DNA of 64,000 nucleotides from Acholoe squamosa (GCA_949317995.1 OX439036.1:103399891-103463890); one strand, 5' to 3'; shown: positions 10,664 through 21,082, counted from the first letter of the stretch. The notes: generated from the letters alone by a model not told the origin. A program made the numbers and translations.

Positions 10664-10996
10664 CCTAGACCCCTAAAATCGACACAGTGACATAGCCATT
10701 CTTAAAATCGACATGGCACATGGCTATGTTAGTGACAAATGACAGGGCCATTTCTTAAAATCGACATGTGACATGGAGCCTTAGTGACATCTCAGCTGTC
10801 CTCAAAGCCCAAGAATGCACATTTTGCTCGTGTAATAATATTATTCAAAATTTTTCTGGGGAGTCCCCTTGTACTTATATGTTGGGTATTATGGTACCAT
10901 AATTTGATTAGCCATGTTAGTCAAGTCAGTGACACTAGTGACATGGGTTTTCGCTTAGTCACATGGGCATTTCTTAAAATTTACATGTGACATTGG
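10664..10996 (+). repeat. Interspersed repeat of TTAAAATCGACATG
   Basis: A CTTAAAATCGACATG-type motif followed by a GACAT stretch recurs about four times (near 10675, 10702, 10756 and 10975, the last diverged). This suggests a degenerate tandem array with units of variable length. No coding potential was seen. Confidence 0.4.
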
Positions 10997-11143
10997 GGGC
11001 CCCCCATCAAGGGCCCCACTATACACCTTCTGTATCAAAGTTCAGGAACATTCTGTAAACCGCAGTGGGGCTCTGGTTCACCTATCATCATGAGGCCATG
11101 GCCTAATATAAAAGAAAAGACCACCATATTTTCATGCAGCAGT

Positions 11144-11504
11144 CTGGTTTTGGTTGATTATACGTCCACTTATAGTACTTAAAAGTAAGCAGACATTCTG
11201 TGGTCTGATCGGACATCAAGTCCTATCTTTCTCATTTGGGACAGATATTTAAAAAGCTGCTTGTCCTAAACAGCTAGACAGGTATTTATAATGCTGCTTG
11301 CCCGGCACAGCGGTGACTGCATCTATGGATGACTGAATCTATGAGATGAATGAGGGGGAAACCGCTACCGGGGCTTCATTCCCCTACTCTTTTCGAAGAA
11401 TAGCAAGTGTTCTTTTTTTTGCCTGGTCCCATAGACAGGGCCAGATAAACCACGGCCTGTGTTCACTCAGACGTGGTTCAACGAGGGGGAATCCCATGGC
11501 AAAA
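11144..11504 (-). repeat. SINE family A, copy 2, truncated by SINE B
   Basis: The copy matches the left (3-prime) part of copies 1 and 3, starting at TGGTTTTGGTTGATTATACG. It stops at 11504, where the (GTAG)n tract of repeat B begins in the middle of the conserved CCATGGCAAAAG segment. The part beyond is missing in this copy. Confidence 0.7.
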
Positions 11505-11643
11505 GTAGGTAGGTAGGTAAGTGGATGTTTTATGCCATTTCGACAGATATTCATGGCGATCAAACAAGATTAGTGTAGTGTTCGCGTAATCCGCCAGTCT
11601 GCACCACCTTACAATACCGAGATACGAACGTAATGACTTTTCT
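11505..11643 (-). repeat. SINE family B, copy 1, joined to dispersed repeat F
   Basis: The segment begins with (GTAG)n and GTGGATGTTTTATGCCATTT, matching 52866-52935. From 11571 to 11643 it matches 19748-19820 (GTGTTCGCGTAATCCGC, then CCGAGATACGAA, ending TTCTGGT). On the minus strand the left edge is the tail. No duplication was found at the right, so the full length is uncertain. Confidence 0.55.
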
Positions 11644-11644
11644 G

Positions 11645-11690
11645 GTGGGCATGGGCCAGCATGATGGTGATCATGCTGGCCCATGCCCAC
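11645..11690. repeat. Perfect 21-bp-arm hairpin
   Basis: Arm 11645-11665 (GTGGGCATGGGCCAGCATGA and one more base) is the exact complement of 11670-11690, with a 4-base loop. It sits directly before a CFKCG zinc-knuckle-like stretch of the gypsy element. It could be an inverted duplication made when the repeats on the left inserted. Confidence 0.75.
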
Positions 11691-11942
11691 ATAAAAAATC
11701 AAAGTGCTTCAAGTGTGGTATGATGTATTGTAAAAGCCTGTAAAACAAAAGTGGATGATAGCAACAAAAATGAGTCCAAATCGAAAGGTAGCTCGTAGCG
11801 AGGCAGAGGCTGCAGCAAAGGTCGCGGACAAGGTCATGCAAATAATGTTGATGATAACCCGAATGTTGAAGAGGAAGTAAGTTACGCGTCACTCTAAAAG
11901 GTGAACAGTGCTGGTAAATAGCGCGAGATAACGGTAAAAGCT

Positions 11943-12308
11943 ATGGTCGACAATCAAGAAATTACTTTCGCCTTAGATACAGCATCAGCAGTATTGATCA
12001 TCGGTGAAAGTGATTATGGGCAGTATTTCTCGCATCTTCAACTCCATGAAGCCAGTGTTAACTTGAAGTCGTACACCGGACATCGGGTAGAGCTACTTGG
12101 TGAAATCGACGTAACAGTGAAGTATGGTAATCAGGAAAACTGGTTGCCATTGGTCATCGCAAAAGGTCAACATACTCCATTATTTGGTCGTACATGGTTA
12201 AAAGTCATACACTTTCACTGGCCAAGTATATTCGCAGTAAATGAAACTTCAACACTAGATCAAGAAGAAGGTATTGGGGAAATTAAAAAAGTGACTGGGC
12301 ATCACTAG
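11943..12308 (+). pseudogene. Retropepsin-like protease of the gypsy element
   Basis: The frame contains FALDTASAVLIIGE, the retropepsin active-site segment with the catalytic Asp. The usual DTG is DTA here, a change that would be expected to impair the enzyme. The flap-like and LFGRTWLK segments near the C-terminus match the protease-RT junction of gypsy pol. The next frame overlaps its end at 12308, so pol is split by a frame change. Confidence 0.6.
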
Positions 12309-12967
12309 TGGTAGTGGTTCCAAAAGGGATTGGAAAGTTACACTTGTGCCAGGATTATAAAGTCTTGATAAACAGTGCAGTTATAAATCAGCCATACACA
12401 CTCCCAACGGCTGATGATATATTTACTACGCTCGCTGGAGAATGTGAGTTTACAAAGTTAGATTTATCGAATGCTTATGCACAAGTTGATGAAAAGTAAA
12501 GGAAAAATCTCACTATAAACACTGTGAAAGGACTGTATGAGGTAGTCAGACTACCATATGGTGTAAAAACAGCTCCACACATATTCCAGGCGATCATGGA
12601 TCAGATCCTGCAAGGGATTCCTGGAGTTTGCTGGTATATTGATGATATACTCATCACATATCTGGGACACATACTCAGCAAAGATGGCAGCAGGCCCGTA
12701 CCAGAGAAAATCACAGCAGTCAAAGAAGCGAAGGGCCCAGAAAATGTCTCAGAACTCTGTACATTCTTAGGAATGGTCAATTATAATGGATCATTCATAA
12801 AGGACCTATCGACCATAATTGCACCACTAAATAATCTGCTGAAAGATGATGTGCCATGGAGATGGTCAGCTGGGTGTAAAAAGTCATTCGAGAAAGTGAA
12901 GGAGGCACTGACAGATAAAACTGTCCTGACGCATTATGATGTCAACAAAAGGTTGCTACTAGCATGT
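12308..12967 (+). pseudogene. Reverse transcriptase of the gypsy element, with internal deletion
   Basis: Visible blocks are CQDYKVLINSAV, FTKLDLSNAYAQ, RLPYGVKTAPHIFQAIMDQI and the YIDD active site (WYIDDILIT). The frame then jumps straight to YLGHILSKDG. In complete gypsy RTs about 40 residues separate these two blocks, so roughly 120 bp are deleted in frame. A stop at 12499 breaks the first half. The connection to RNase H is interrupted by the insertion at 12969. Confidence 0.75.
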
Positions 12968-12968
12968 G

Positions 12969-13499
12969 TAGGGGCCAGCTCTGCCGTAAGGCCAGCAGCC
13001 CCGTTACTGGAAATCCCAGCCCCCAGGGGCTGGCATCCGGTGGTAGCTCCCCCCTACGTGTGTGTCATACCAATCCAGGTGTAGGTGCCTGGAACGGTAT
13101 AATACAGATACGCTTCGACCCTGGCAGTACTGTGTACTGGTAGGTCAACTGGGAAGTCAGGAGTGCCTCACACTGCTTGATAAAGCCCAATCGATCTGGT
13201 TGGGAGGAATGCTTGGTGTTGGTTGGCCATGGTTGAAGCTGGTTGGGAGGAGTGTAGGGGCCAGCTCTGGCTGTAAGTCCATGGCGGTAGGCCATCTGCC
13301 CCGTTCCGGTTGCACCAGCCCTCAGGGGCTGGTCAGCTGGTATAAGCTGCCCCCCTTGTGTATTATACCGATCCAGATGTAGGTGGAAGGTAGAGAATGT
13401 CAGACGGGGAAGTAGCTCAGCGGTAGAGCTTCCGCCTGCAGGTTGGAGGGTCCCGGGTTCGACTCCCGGTTTCTCCAGGACATTTTCCACCGACCTCTA
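12969..13499. mobile_element. Inverted-repeat element carrying a tRNA-Cys-like gene
   Basis: This insert splits the gypsy RNase H codons. The left end TGTAGGGGCCAG and right end CCGACCTCTACA are imperfect inverted repeats (10 of 12), with CATG on both sides as a possible duplication. Inside are two diverged tandem units that each begin GTAGGGGCCAGCTCTG (12969 and 13253) and share a GTATTATACCGATCCAG-type segment. The second unit is followed by the tRNA-like gene. Boundaries are accurate to a few bases. Confidence 0.6.
13406..13477 (+). tRNA. tRNA-Cys (GCA) or tRNA-Cys-like pseudogene
   Basis: The 72-nt cloverleaf folds completely. The acceptor is GGGGAAG with TTTCTCC plus discriminator A, the D-stem is GCTC/GAGC, and the T-stem is CCGGG/CCCGG with loop TTCGACT. 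The anticodon loop CTGCAGG gives anticodon GCA, which reads Cys codons. The length of 72 is usual for eukaryotic tRNA-Cys. Position 31-39 is a C-T mismatch and 30-40 is G-T, so the anticodon stem is weak. It lies within a mobile inverted-repeat element, so it may be one of many dispersed copies rather than the housekeeping gene. Confidence 0.65.
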
Positions 13500-13503
13500 C
13501 ACA

Positions 13504-13947
13504 TGCAATGCATCACCCTATGGGATTGGAGTTGTGCTGTCGCATGTAGATGAAAATGGTGAAGAAAGACCCATAGCATATGGGTCTTGCACTCTGATTA
13601 CAGCCGAGCAGAAATATGCTCAAATAAAACGTGAAGCTTTAGGAATAATAGTCGGCGTGAAAAAGTTTCACAAGTACCTGTACAGTAGAAAGTTTGATCT
13701 CTTAACGGACCATAAGCCGTTACCCAAAATCTTCGGTCCAAAGACGGTTGTACCAACATTAGCAGCTCTTAGACTACAAAGATGGGCGCTGATTCTTATG
13801 ACTTATGACTATGAGGTGAGCTACAAGAGATCATCAGATCATGCTAATGCGGACTATCTTAGTCGGATGCCAGTTGAAAAAGCAAAAAGTGATATCAAGG
13901 CGGATAAACTACCCATCCATGCCAGACATAAAAGAAGCAACTCTTAA
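13504..13947 (+). pseudogene. RNase H of the gypsy element
   Basis: The frame resumes after the insertion with ASPYGIGVVLSHVDENGEER, then CTLITAEQKYAQIKREALGI, LLTDHKPL and DHANADYLSRMP. These are the standard blocks of the gypsy RNase H domain, including the EAL and TDHKPL motifs and the DYLSR end. The first catalytic Asp lies at the insertion junction. The frame ends with a stop at 13945, before any integrase. Confidence 0.75.
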
Positions 13948-14010
13948 AGACAAAATAGTCAAGGGTTCCTAGGGGAAATTATACACGCTGTCAATTCATT
14001 AGGAAAGCGA

Positions 14011-14915
14011 ATGACTGCACAGGAAACCCTAGCTTCAACTACTCTACAAACCCTGATGAACATTCAGACCAGCATAAAAGAATGTACCTCTTCAAATACA
14101 AAGGTAAATGATACTTTAGAAGAAGTCAACATCAAACTAGCAGAAAATTCAGCGGTAGTCAATGGAGACAAAGACACACTGTCAAGTTTGACAGCAACCG
14201 CAGCGGCCTCAACTCGCATTATCCAAACACATCAAAACAAACTGGAAGAAATGGACAAACTAGAGTCCCAGAAAATAGTTATTATTCAAGGGGTAGAGGA
14301 AACAGAAGGAGAGAATTTATATGAGAAAATGGGTCAGTTATTCCATGATACGAAACTGGAATGGAGTCAAGAAATGATAGCCTCTGTAAGACGGGATGGT
14401 CCGAAACTACGGAGACAAAACAAACATGGCGTCGAAGAAGGTAAACATCAACCGGTTAGACTGACATTTCTCAATTTTCAATGTAAATCTGAGCTCATGA
14501 AAGGTCTCAAACACCTAAAGCATAACAGAATGTGGGACCATGTATCTGTAGGCGATGAACTAAATGAGAAGGAAACTAGTCCTTAAAGCAAACCCCCCAA
14601 TGGGGCAAAGAGGCTGAAAAAATCATGTACAGACTAAATGCCACCAAATTTGCTATACCTGCACTCAAAGATTTCCTGATCTCTACTGGAAACCTCAACC
14701 TATATGAAGGAAATTTTCACCCAGTTTATGGTACAGGATATCACCTAGGTCAAGCAAACCTATGCCGCATTGACAATCTAAGAGGAGAAAATGTACAGGG
14801 AAAGCTCCTGATGCTCGCACAGACGCGAGGTATAGAACATGTCGCTGACCAGCATCCAAATGTCGACCCACCACCTGGTCAACCTCTGCAACAAACTCCT
14901 CCACACAGAGACTGA
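14011..14915 (+). pseudogene. LINE ORF1 protein, coiled-coil RNA-binding type, frame-shifted
   Basis: The first frame (14011-14586) has a long heptad-like N-terminal half (TSIKECTSSNTKVNDTLEEV) followed by an RRM-like block with KIVIIQGVEE and RLTFLNFQCKSELMKGLK. This matches the architecture of L1/CR1-type ORF1 nucleic-acid chaperones. A second frame (14625-14915) continues the C-terminal part with FHPVYGTGYHLG. They are separated by a stop and frame change. Confidence 0.55.
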
Positions 14916-15296
14916 ATAAAACTGCGCTATAGAAATGTATATTTGTACTGTACATCATATTTAACTGTATAAATTCATCAAAAGAATTTGTCTTATAACA
15001 CTCACCTATATAATCTGATATAAGTAGAAAAACTATAATGTTATTGAAACTGGAGAGCTCCAAGCTAAATTCTAGCAGCTATTCTTCTACCCTAGGGCGG
15101 CCATCAGAGCTGTATGCCCCGTTGGGTTTTTTCTTCTTTTCTTTATTATTATTTTTTCTATTCTCATCACATGTGTTACATAGTAGATTTGTATTCATGG
15201 TATCAATTGATACAGGAAAAATTATTATAAAGGTGTCGAACTACAATACCTAACATAAACCTGTATAATACTCCCAACTTTAAATCAGGTTTTTCA

Positions 15297-15959
15297 GTGG
15301 TCCACCTCAATGCTAGATCTATCAAAAACAAACCAGCTGGACTAAAAGACGAGTTAGATAATAAAAACATTGATGTATTATTATTTTCTGAAACTTTCCT
15401 TAACAATACTGATGAGGATGCATTATATCGATTATCCAGGTATAACATGTATAGACATGATAGAATAAGTGAATTTAGAGGAGGAGGCCTGATTGCACAT
15501 ATACTTGATACTGTTACATGTTCTGCCACTACATACCAGCATTTGAATAGAGGTTACCCTAATATTGAAACTCAATGGCTTCTTATACAAAAGGGCATGG
15601 CAAAGAAAACTCTAATCTGCAATGTATATAGACCACCAAACGGAAACCTAGCCTCATTCTGTGATACAATGCTTGCAACTTTGCTACAGATTGAAAATTT
15701 CGATGAATTTGATATTATTTGCATAGGTGACTTCAACGTCGATATACTTATAGAGGATAATGACAGAACCATGTTATATGAAATGATGGAAAATTTTAAC
15801 CTGAGACAACTTATAAACTGTGTTACTACTACGGCAGGCTATAACACGTGCTTGGATTTAATTTTCACAAACTGTAACAATGTCTTATCTTATGGTCCAC
15901 TAAATATTCACTTAAGTGACCATCTTCCTATCTATATAATACGAAAAATGCATCGATAA
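15297..15959 (+). pseudogene. LINE endonuclease domain of the CR1-like element
   Basis: Endonuclease blocks appear in order: HLNARSIKNK, LFSETFLN, RGGGLIAHI, CNVYRPPNG, CIGDFNVDIL and HLSDHLPIYI. They supply the metal-binding Asn and Glu and the catalytic Asp/Asn and SDH motifs, so the domain itself looks complete. The frame stops at 15957, before the RT, so ORF2 as a whole is broken. The enzyme would nick target DNA. Confidence 0.7.
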
Positions 15960-16019
15960 AGGCTGGTCATAGATATTTTACCGGGAGGTCTTATAAAAAT
16001 TATAACAGTGCAGTTTTTC

Positions 16020-17340
16020 TTGATAAACTTAAGAACTTAGACTGGACTAATTTTGAAAATTCACGATCCTCCGAAACTTGCTGGAATATCTTTGAAAAAA
16101 ACCTATACGATACTTTAGACAGCATGTGTCCCATTAGAGAATTTAAAATCAAAGACCAAAGTTTGCCTTGGATGACAAATTATTTATTAGAACGGATTAA
16201 TGAAAAAAATGAAATGCTAAAAACAGCTAGGAAGTCCGGGTCTGTCCTCGATTGGTACAGAGCTAGAACTATTAGAAACCAGGTTAACATGGAGAAAGAG
16301 ACTGCAAGGCAAAATTTCTTCAAAAAGGAATGTGATGATAACATCAAAGAAACCAAAGCATTTTGGAGAAGTATAAAAAAGGTTATTCCATCAAAAAATT
16401 CGGACAATTGTATAATAAATTTGATAAATGAAAACAAGAACTCAGTAGAATTACCTGACACTGCCTCATTTATTAATGAATTTTTTGTCAATATAGGACC
16501 AAGCCTAGCCAGCAAACATACCGATCAATGGTATCCAGAGATGTAATAATCAAATGTCTAAAAGACATCGACACATCGAAATCTTCTTGTCTCAATTATA
16601 TACCTACTAATATATTTAAGGAAGCAACTCTGTGTATGATTGAAAAATTTGAAAAAATAATCAAATTATGTATCGAAACTAGTAAAATTCCTAGCAGCTG
16701 GAAAATTGCTGTAGTCACCCCCCTACCAAAAGGAGGAGACAATACAAATGTATCTAATTATTGTCCAATCAGTGTTCTTCCTGTACCAGGTAAAATTTTC
16801 GAAAGGTTAATACATAATGCAATCTCCCAGCATTTAGCCACGAACTCAATATTAACTGAACGCCAAGAAGGATACCAGAGAGATAAGTCTACTACAGACT
16901 CCATAAGTTCCTTTGTAAATGATGTATTAAGAAATCGGAACATTGGATATATAACTTTAGCAGCATTTATTGACATCAAGAAGGCTTTTGACTCAGTTAA
17001 TTATCTAATATTACTGGAAAAACTTGAACGCTACGGTATAAGGAGAAAAAACTTAGAATTAATCAGGAATTATTTGACAAATAGAAAACAATGTACCATG
17101 GCAAATAATATTAAGTCAGCAGAATTACCCCTAACCTGTGGAGTACCCCAAGACAAACTCGCCTACATGATGCTCCAGTACTTTTCTATAGTAATATAAA
17201 CTGTAAAGCATATGAAAAAGGTCCCGAAGTAAGATGTGCCCAATTGTGGAATGCCTTACCTACAAATACTAGAAATATAAGAGAAATAGGTACTTTCAAA
17301 GACCTGATGAAATTGGATTTAATGAAAACCATCCCATGAA
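16020..17340 (+). pseudogene. LINE reverse transcriptase fragment of the CR1-like element
   Basis: Fragments run from a linker (16124-16546) through SSCLNYIPTNIFKEA, VVTPLPKGGDNTNVSNYCPI, AAFIDIKKAFDSVNY and LTCGVPQ. The sequence then jumps to an unrelated DKLAYMMLQYF stretch and, in a new frame, to EVRCAQLWNALPTNTRNI, the far C-terminus. The YADD active site and everything between are deleted. Stops at 16544 and 17197 also break it. Confidence 0.7.
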
Positions 17341-17690
17341 AAGAACATGAGTAAAGTTTCTTATTTATATATGGTTATTTGTATCTATGTAACACTGTTG
17401 ATTAGTATTTAACAATTCTTTTTTTGAACTCACTTACTATTGCTTAAATACAATTATATACACTGCCATGTACCACATCATAATGTCAAACTATTCTCAG
17501 GACTCTATACATGTAATGCTATATACCATGGGGAGAGGCATAATAATATCTTTTGATACGCCTCGACCCATGAACTTATTGGTCTTTATACACACGATGG
17601 AATACTTTCTACTACATAACTCTGTATGATCTGCTCGTTAACTCATATGTCTATGACCAATAAAGTTCAAAGTTGTTCAAAAAAAGTCGC

Positions 17691-19035
17691 TAGGCGGGAA
17701 AGGTTTTGCTGTAATCTCCTTTCTACCGTTGCCTTGGAGGTGCCCCGATAGGCAGCACTCAACATTGTGGGCAAGGGTTTTCGCTATTCCGTTGATTTTA
17801 ATGCCGAAAAGGGTCACACAGAGAGGACACAGCCCTGGGGGACTCCAGTTTCTTGGTCAACTCTCGTGGAGTGTGAGGCACCAAGTTGGACATTAAACAT
17901 TCTGTTTGCAAGGAAGCCTTCCACAAATTGTGGCAGTCTGCCTCGCAGTCCCAATTTTTCCATGTCTTGGAGAATGCCAAATTTCCATGTTGTGTTGTAA
18001 GCCTTTTCAAGGTAATAAAATACAGCAACAACATGTTCCTTGTTGGTGAATCATTTCCGGATAAAACTCTCAAGACGGTCTAGGTGGTCAGTTGTACTGC
18101 GACCTTTTCTGAATCTAATCTGGTACTGGTTTAGAAGATCATTCGACTCCAGGTACCATACCAGTCTGTTGTTGACCATCCTTTCCATTGTCTTGGCCAG
18201 ACAGCTGGTCATAGCAATGGGTCTGTAGCTCGAGGGCATAGATGGATCCTTTCCAGGTTTTGGAATCGGTACAACTAAGGCCTCCAACCAGGATGATGGG
18301 TATTGACCGGTGGTCCAGGTGTTGTTAAAGATGTCCAGGAGCAAACTCAGTTGGTGCTCTGGGAGATGCTTTAACATCTGGTAATGAATCTCATCAGGGC
18401 CTGGAGATGAGTCTTTTGCCTGCTCGAGAGCATGGTGTAACCCAGCCATTGTGAACAGCTTGTTGTATGCTTCCATGTTGTCAGAGTGCAGGTTTAATGG
18501 GTTCATCTCCTCCCTTTCTTTATGTTGGTGGAATTTGTCTTGGTAGTTGGCACTGGAGGAGACTTTGCTGAAGTGATCAGCAAGAGAATTCGCAATCTCT
18601 TGTGTCGTCTCCAAAGTCTCATCACCAACCTTGATGTGGGTTGCTGTGGGAGTCAGTTGTCCATTGAGCTTCTTCACCTTTTGATATACCCTTTTCAGGG
18701 GGGTGGAGGTGTCGATGGTGTTGACATACTCACGGAATGACTCACGCTTCACGTTGTTGTACACCAGTTTGGTTCTGGCTTGTTCTTGGTAATATGCTAG
18801 CATATTTCCCAAGTTCATGTTGCTCTCCAATTTCCTCAGTGCCTTCCTTCTGAGTCTTTTTGACTCGCGACACTCGTCGTTAAACCAGTACGCCCGTTTG
18901 GCACAAGGTTGTTTGGAGGTTTTCGGGATGCACATAGCACTCACCTCCCTGAGGGTTTCTGTGAAGTACTGTGTCGGGTTGTTTTTCTCTTTGACCAGTT
19001 CCCAGGGTAAGAAGGACCTACTACAGGTGTCCTGG
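17691..19035 (-). mobile_element. I-clade LINE fragment, RT portion, second copy
   Basis: On the minus strand this carries HIKVGDETLETTQEIANSLA, SSPGPDEIHYQMLKHLP, PIPKPGKDPSMPSSYRPIAM, FRKGRSTTDHLDRL and a shifted VPHTPRELTKK region. It is the same family as 2579-6990, but closer to the canonical sequence. It begins inside the endonuclease-RT linker and ends before the YVDD motif, so it is truncated at both ends. It lies between the CR1-like LINE and a gypsy pol tail. Confidence 0.7.
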
Positions 19036-19039
19036 AATT

Positions 19040-19249
19040 AACAAGGGTCTGCACAACCTACTATCCAATAATATAACAGTGCCAATTGATGTGCCTGTTG
19101 AACAGCAGACTGTTCCACACCAAGTGATACAGACCCCACCACCTGTGGTGTCCTCACCCAGAAGAGCTGGCCCTGTGCCACCAAACAGAAGAGCATCTAC
19201 TAGAGCTAGAAAGGCTCCAGTGAAATTGAATGACTATGGCCCAAAATAA
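19040..19249 (+). pseudogene. LTR-retrotransposon pol C-terminal tail (gypsy type)
   Basis: A 69-codon frame ends with RRASTRARKAPVKLNDYG and a stop. A basic RxSTRxRKxPxKLxDY tail is typical of the end of gypsy pol after the integrase. It is preceded by a proline/valine-rich spacer. It could be the far end of the gypsy element at 11696-13950, separated from it by two LINE insertions and loss of the integrase. That link is inference. Confidence 0.5.
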
Positions 19250-19425
19250 CTGTTCATTCTATTTCAGAGAGTTGATACTGATATTCTTATTTCAGAGACA
19301 TCTAAGGTTTATGGTAACAGTAACTTGAAATAAGTGACTTGACATTTGATATACATTTGATATGCAAAAGACTTTTATGAGAACTCAAGGTATCTAAAGA
19401 TATGATATCTTTATTCATGGTATTG

Positions 19426-19539
19426 TTGTTGTTGATTTGTGTTTTACAGCACTTTAGCGGCACTAAGTGGCTATCCCGTGCTTCACAGGTTGATAATCTA
19501 ACAGAGGAATGTGTCAGTGCCCGCACATATGTGCACCAT
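19426..19539 (-). repeat. SINE family C, copy 2 (114 bp)
   Basis: The copy matches 6673-6791 and is flanked by a perfect 13-bp duplication, ATTCATGGTATTG, at 19413-19425 and 19540-19552. The left edge is a (TTG)n tract then ATTTGTGTTTTACAGC, so the tail lies on the minus strand, as in copy 1. Confidence 0.85.
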
Positions 19540-19552
19540 ATTCATGGTATTG

Positions 19553-19555
<3 letters not shown>

Positions 19556-19608
<53 letters not shown>
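19556..19608. repeat. (TA)n microsatellite
   Basis: An almost pure TA tract of about 50 bp, followed by a short (CTA)n tract. Confidence 0.95.
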
Positions 19609-19609
<1 letters not shown>

Positions 19610-19747
19610 TACTACTACTACTAAAGACTCAACATATTATCTAAGAAGAGACTGAAGACTTTATGATTCAAAGACTCAAAGGAACTGATATGTTCTAATA
19701 TGTTTATTCAAGTATCATATATCAACAAAACCATTTAGTGTGGAGGA

Positions 19748-19820
19748 GTGTAGTGTTCACGTAATCCGCTAGTTGGCGCCACCTTACGATACCGAGATAC
19801 GAATGTAATGACTATTCTGG
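19748..19820. repeat. Dispersed repeat F, copy 2 (about 73 bp)
   Basis: The segment matches 11571-11643 closely over its length, including GTGTTCACGTAATCCGC, CCACCTTACGATACCGAG and the end ATTCTGGT. It may be the 5-prime part of SINE family B without the B tail. Confidence 0.6.
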
Positions 19821-20127
19821 TCTACTCCTGATTAAGACATCATTAAGACATGTATTTGGTCAATTGTGACATCATACAATGCAGCAGAATGGCCCGCTGT
19901 TCTCCCTCATACATTTTAGTAGTGCATATTTCAGTTTATCTCAAGATTCTGGCCTCTACAATGTTTTTTGGTCATAGCCCAGTTCCGTTATCAGGGTTTA
20001 TCCATACTCTGAGACCTTTGATTTTTTTCTAAGACAACTTTGGTGTGAATCTGGACATGTTAATAAATTGAAGAAGTACACAAAGTCAACCTTGCCATAC
20101 ATTCCCAATTAAAACCGTTCAGGACTC

Positions 20128-20200
20128 AATGGGAATCGTACCCCCGCCGCTGTGGTAATAGACAGACTAGCTATCCATTACACCAAGCCGAGCGGTACTA
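20128..20200 (-). repeat. tRNA-like SINE head, minus strand
   Basis: On the minus strand a box A-like CTTGGTGTAATGGATAGCTA lies near 20195-20175 and a box B-like GGGGGTACGATTCCC lies near 20144-20130. The spacing is tRNA-like but the stems pair poorly, so it is taken as a SINE head or tRNA pseudogene. Confidence 0.4.
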
Positions 20201-20209
20201 GAAACCAAT

Positions 20210-21004
20210 GCAGCCGTCGTATTTGACAAGAGTTCACTCACCGGTTCACCTATGCACCCAAATTTTGAATGGAATCTAAGCTTGCAATGTCGAGTTATTA
20301 AAATGTATACATCCTTAGGTTTAGATATCCTAGATGATCCCTCCATGCTAAATGACTCCATTATATTCAAAATAAGGAAGAATCCAATCTTCAGGGATGT
20401 AAGTCAGGCATGGGAAAAAAATCAGGAAGCCATATATTTACTTGATATAAAAGCTTTCTATTTTTCTAAACAGCCCTCCTTGCCACTCATATAAGGAAAA
20501 TACATGTCATTCAAAATTTTCAGAAATCAGGAAATCCTGATGAAACCTGAAGACTTACGTCCCTGAATCTTTTTCGATAGCGATACGTCTCGGCACCTTC
20601 TGCTGGCGGGGGTTTGACCTAGTTCCAGCCGAAAGTATGTCAGGTTACATCCGGGCACCTCCCCGCTTCGTCAACAAGAAGAAATGGCCGGTGGCGATGG
20701 ATCGCTGTGTAAATTCATTGGATTCTCATTTATTTTTAATGTAATGGAGCCAAAATGTATGCAAATAGCAAGTAAGGATCATATATTTGTTGGTGGTAGG
20801 AGTACAGGACTTGACATGCTTGGATAATATACGAAAAATGTGTGTTAAGGCGAAGGTATGATGGGCAGAGTGACAACAATGGCTACGGCAACTTGGCAAA
20901 GCGTGTGGATCGCATGCACTTACAAAATGTCTTCTCCTGTATTTATTCTCGGGTTATAAGGTATGAAATTAATACAAAATGGAGAAATAGGTGTGATAAG
21001 CGCA
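20210..21004. other. Non-coding stretch upstream of the phosphatase exons
   Basis: Only short frames are present. A 48-codon frame at 20684-20827 begins MAGGDGS after a GC-richer stretch (20590-20690), but it shows no clear signal peptide. It is not accepted as the missing first phosphatase exon. No other signal was recognised. Confidence 0.35.
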
Positions 21005-21082
21005 TTAATGTATCTTTAACCCAGGCATCAGTGGGGTTATTCCCAGCAAACCCCAATGAGTCCTGGGTTAAAGATACATTAA
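21005..21082. repeat. 78-bp foldback with perfect 21-bp arms
   Basis: Arm 21005-21025 (TTAATGTATCTTTAACCCAG plus G) is the exact complement of 21062-21082. A nested TGGGGTT/AACCCCA pair lies in the loop. Perfect arms suggest a recent or constrained hairpin, either a tiny MITE or a structured RNA. It lies about 250 bp before the first recognised phosphatase exon. Confidence 0.75.

Larger units (their letters stand above)
11696..13950 (+). mobile_element. Ty3/gypsy LTR retrotransposon, internal part, decayed
   Basis: A zinc-knuckle-like KCFKCGMMYC (about 11702-11731) is followed by aspartic protease, reverse transcriptase and RNase H in the standard gypsy order. Frames are broken, part of the RT is deleted, and an inverted-repeat element is inserted at 12969-13499. 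No LTR was found on either side: the left is cut by repeats A and B, and the right is cut at about 13970 by the CR1-like LINE. The pol tail at 19040-19249 may be its missing end. Confidence 0.75.
13975..17690 (+). mobile_element. CR1/L2-group LINE with internal RT deletion
   Basis: The order is a coiled-coil ORF1, endonuclease and partial RT, then a C-terminal LWNALP block and a 3-prime UTR ending near 17690 in a TTCAAAGTTGTTCAAAAAAA-type tail. The LWNALP end is typical of CR1/L2-type ORF2 proteins. Between the RT core (GVPQ) and LWNALP most of the RT palm, thumb and connector is missing. The copy is therefore non-autonomous and has several stops. It interrupts the gypsy element. Confidence 0.7.

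Noticed and set aside
20684..20827. Short frame MAGGDGS as first exon of the alkaline phosphatase
   Set aside because: It lacks a convincing signal peptide and runs to a stop without a clear donor in the right phase.
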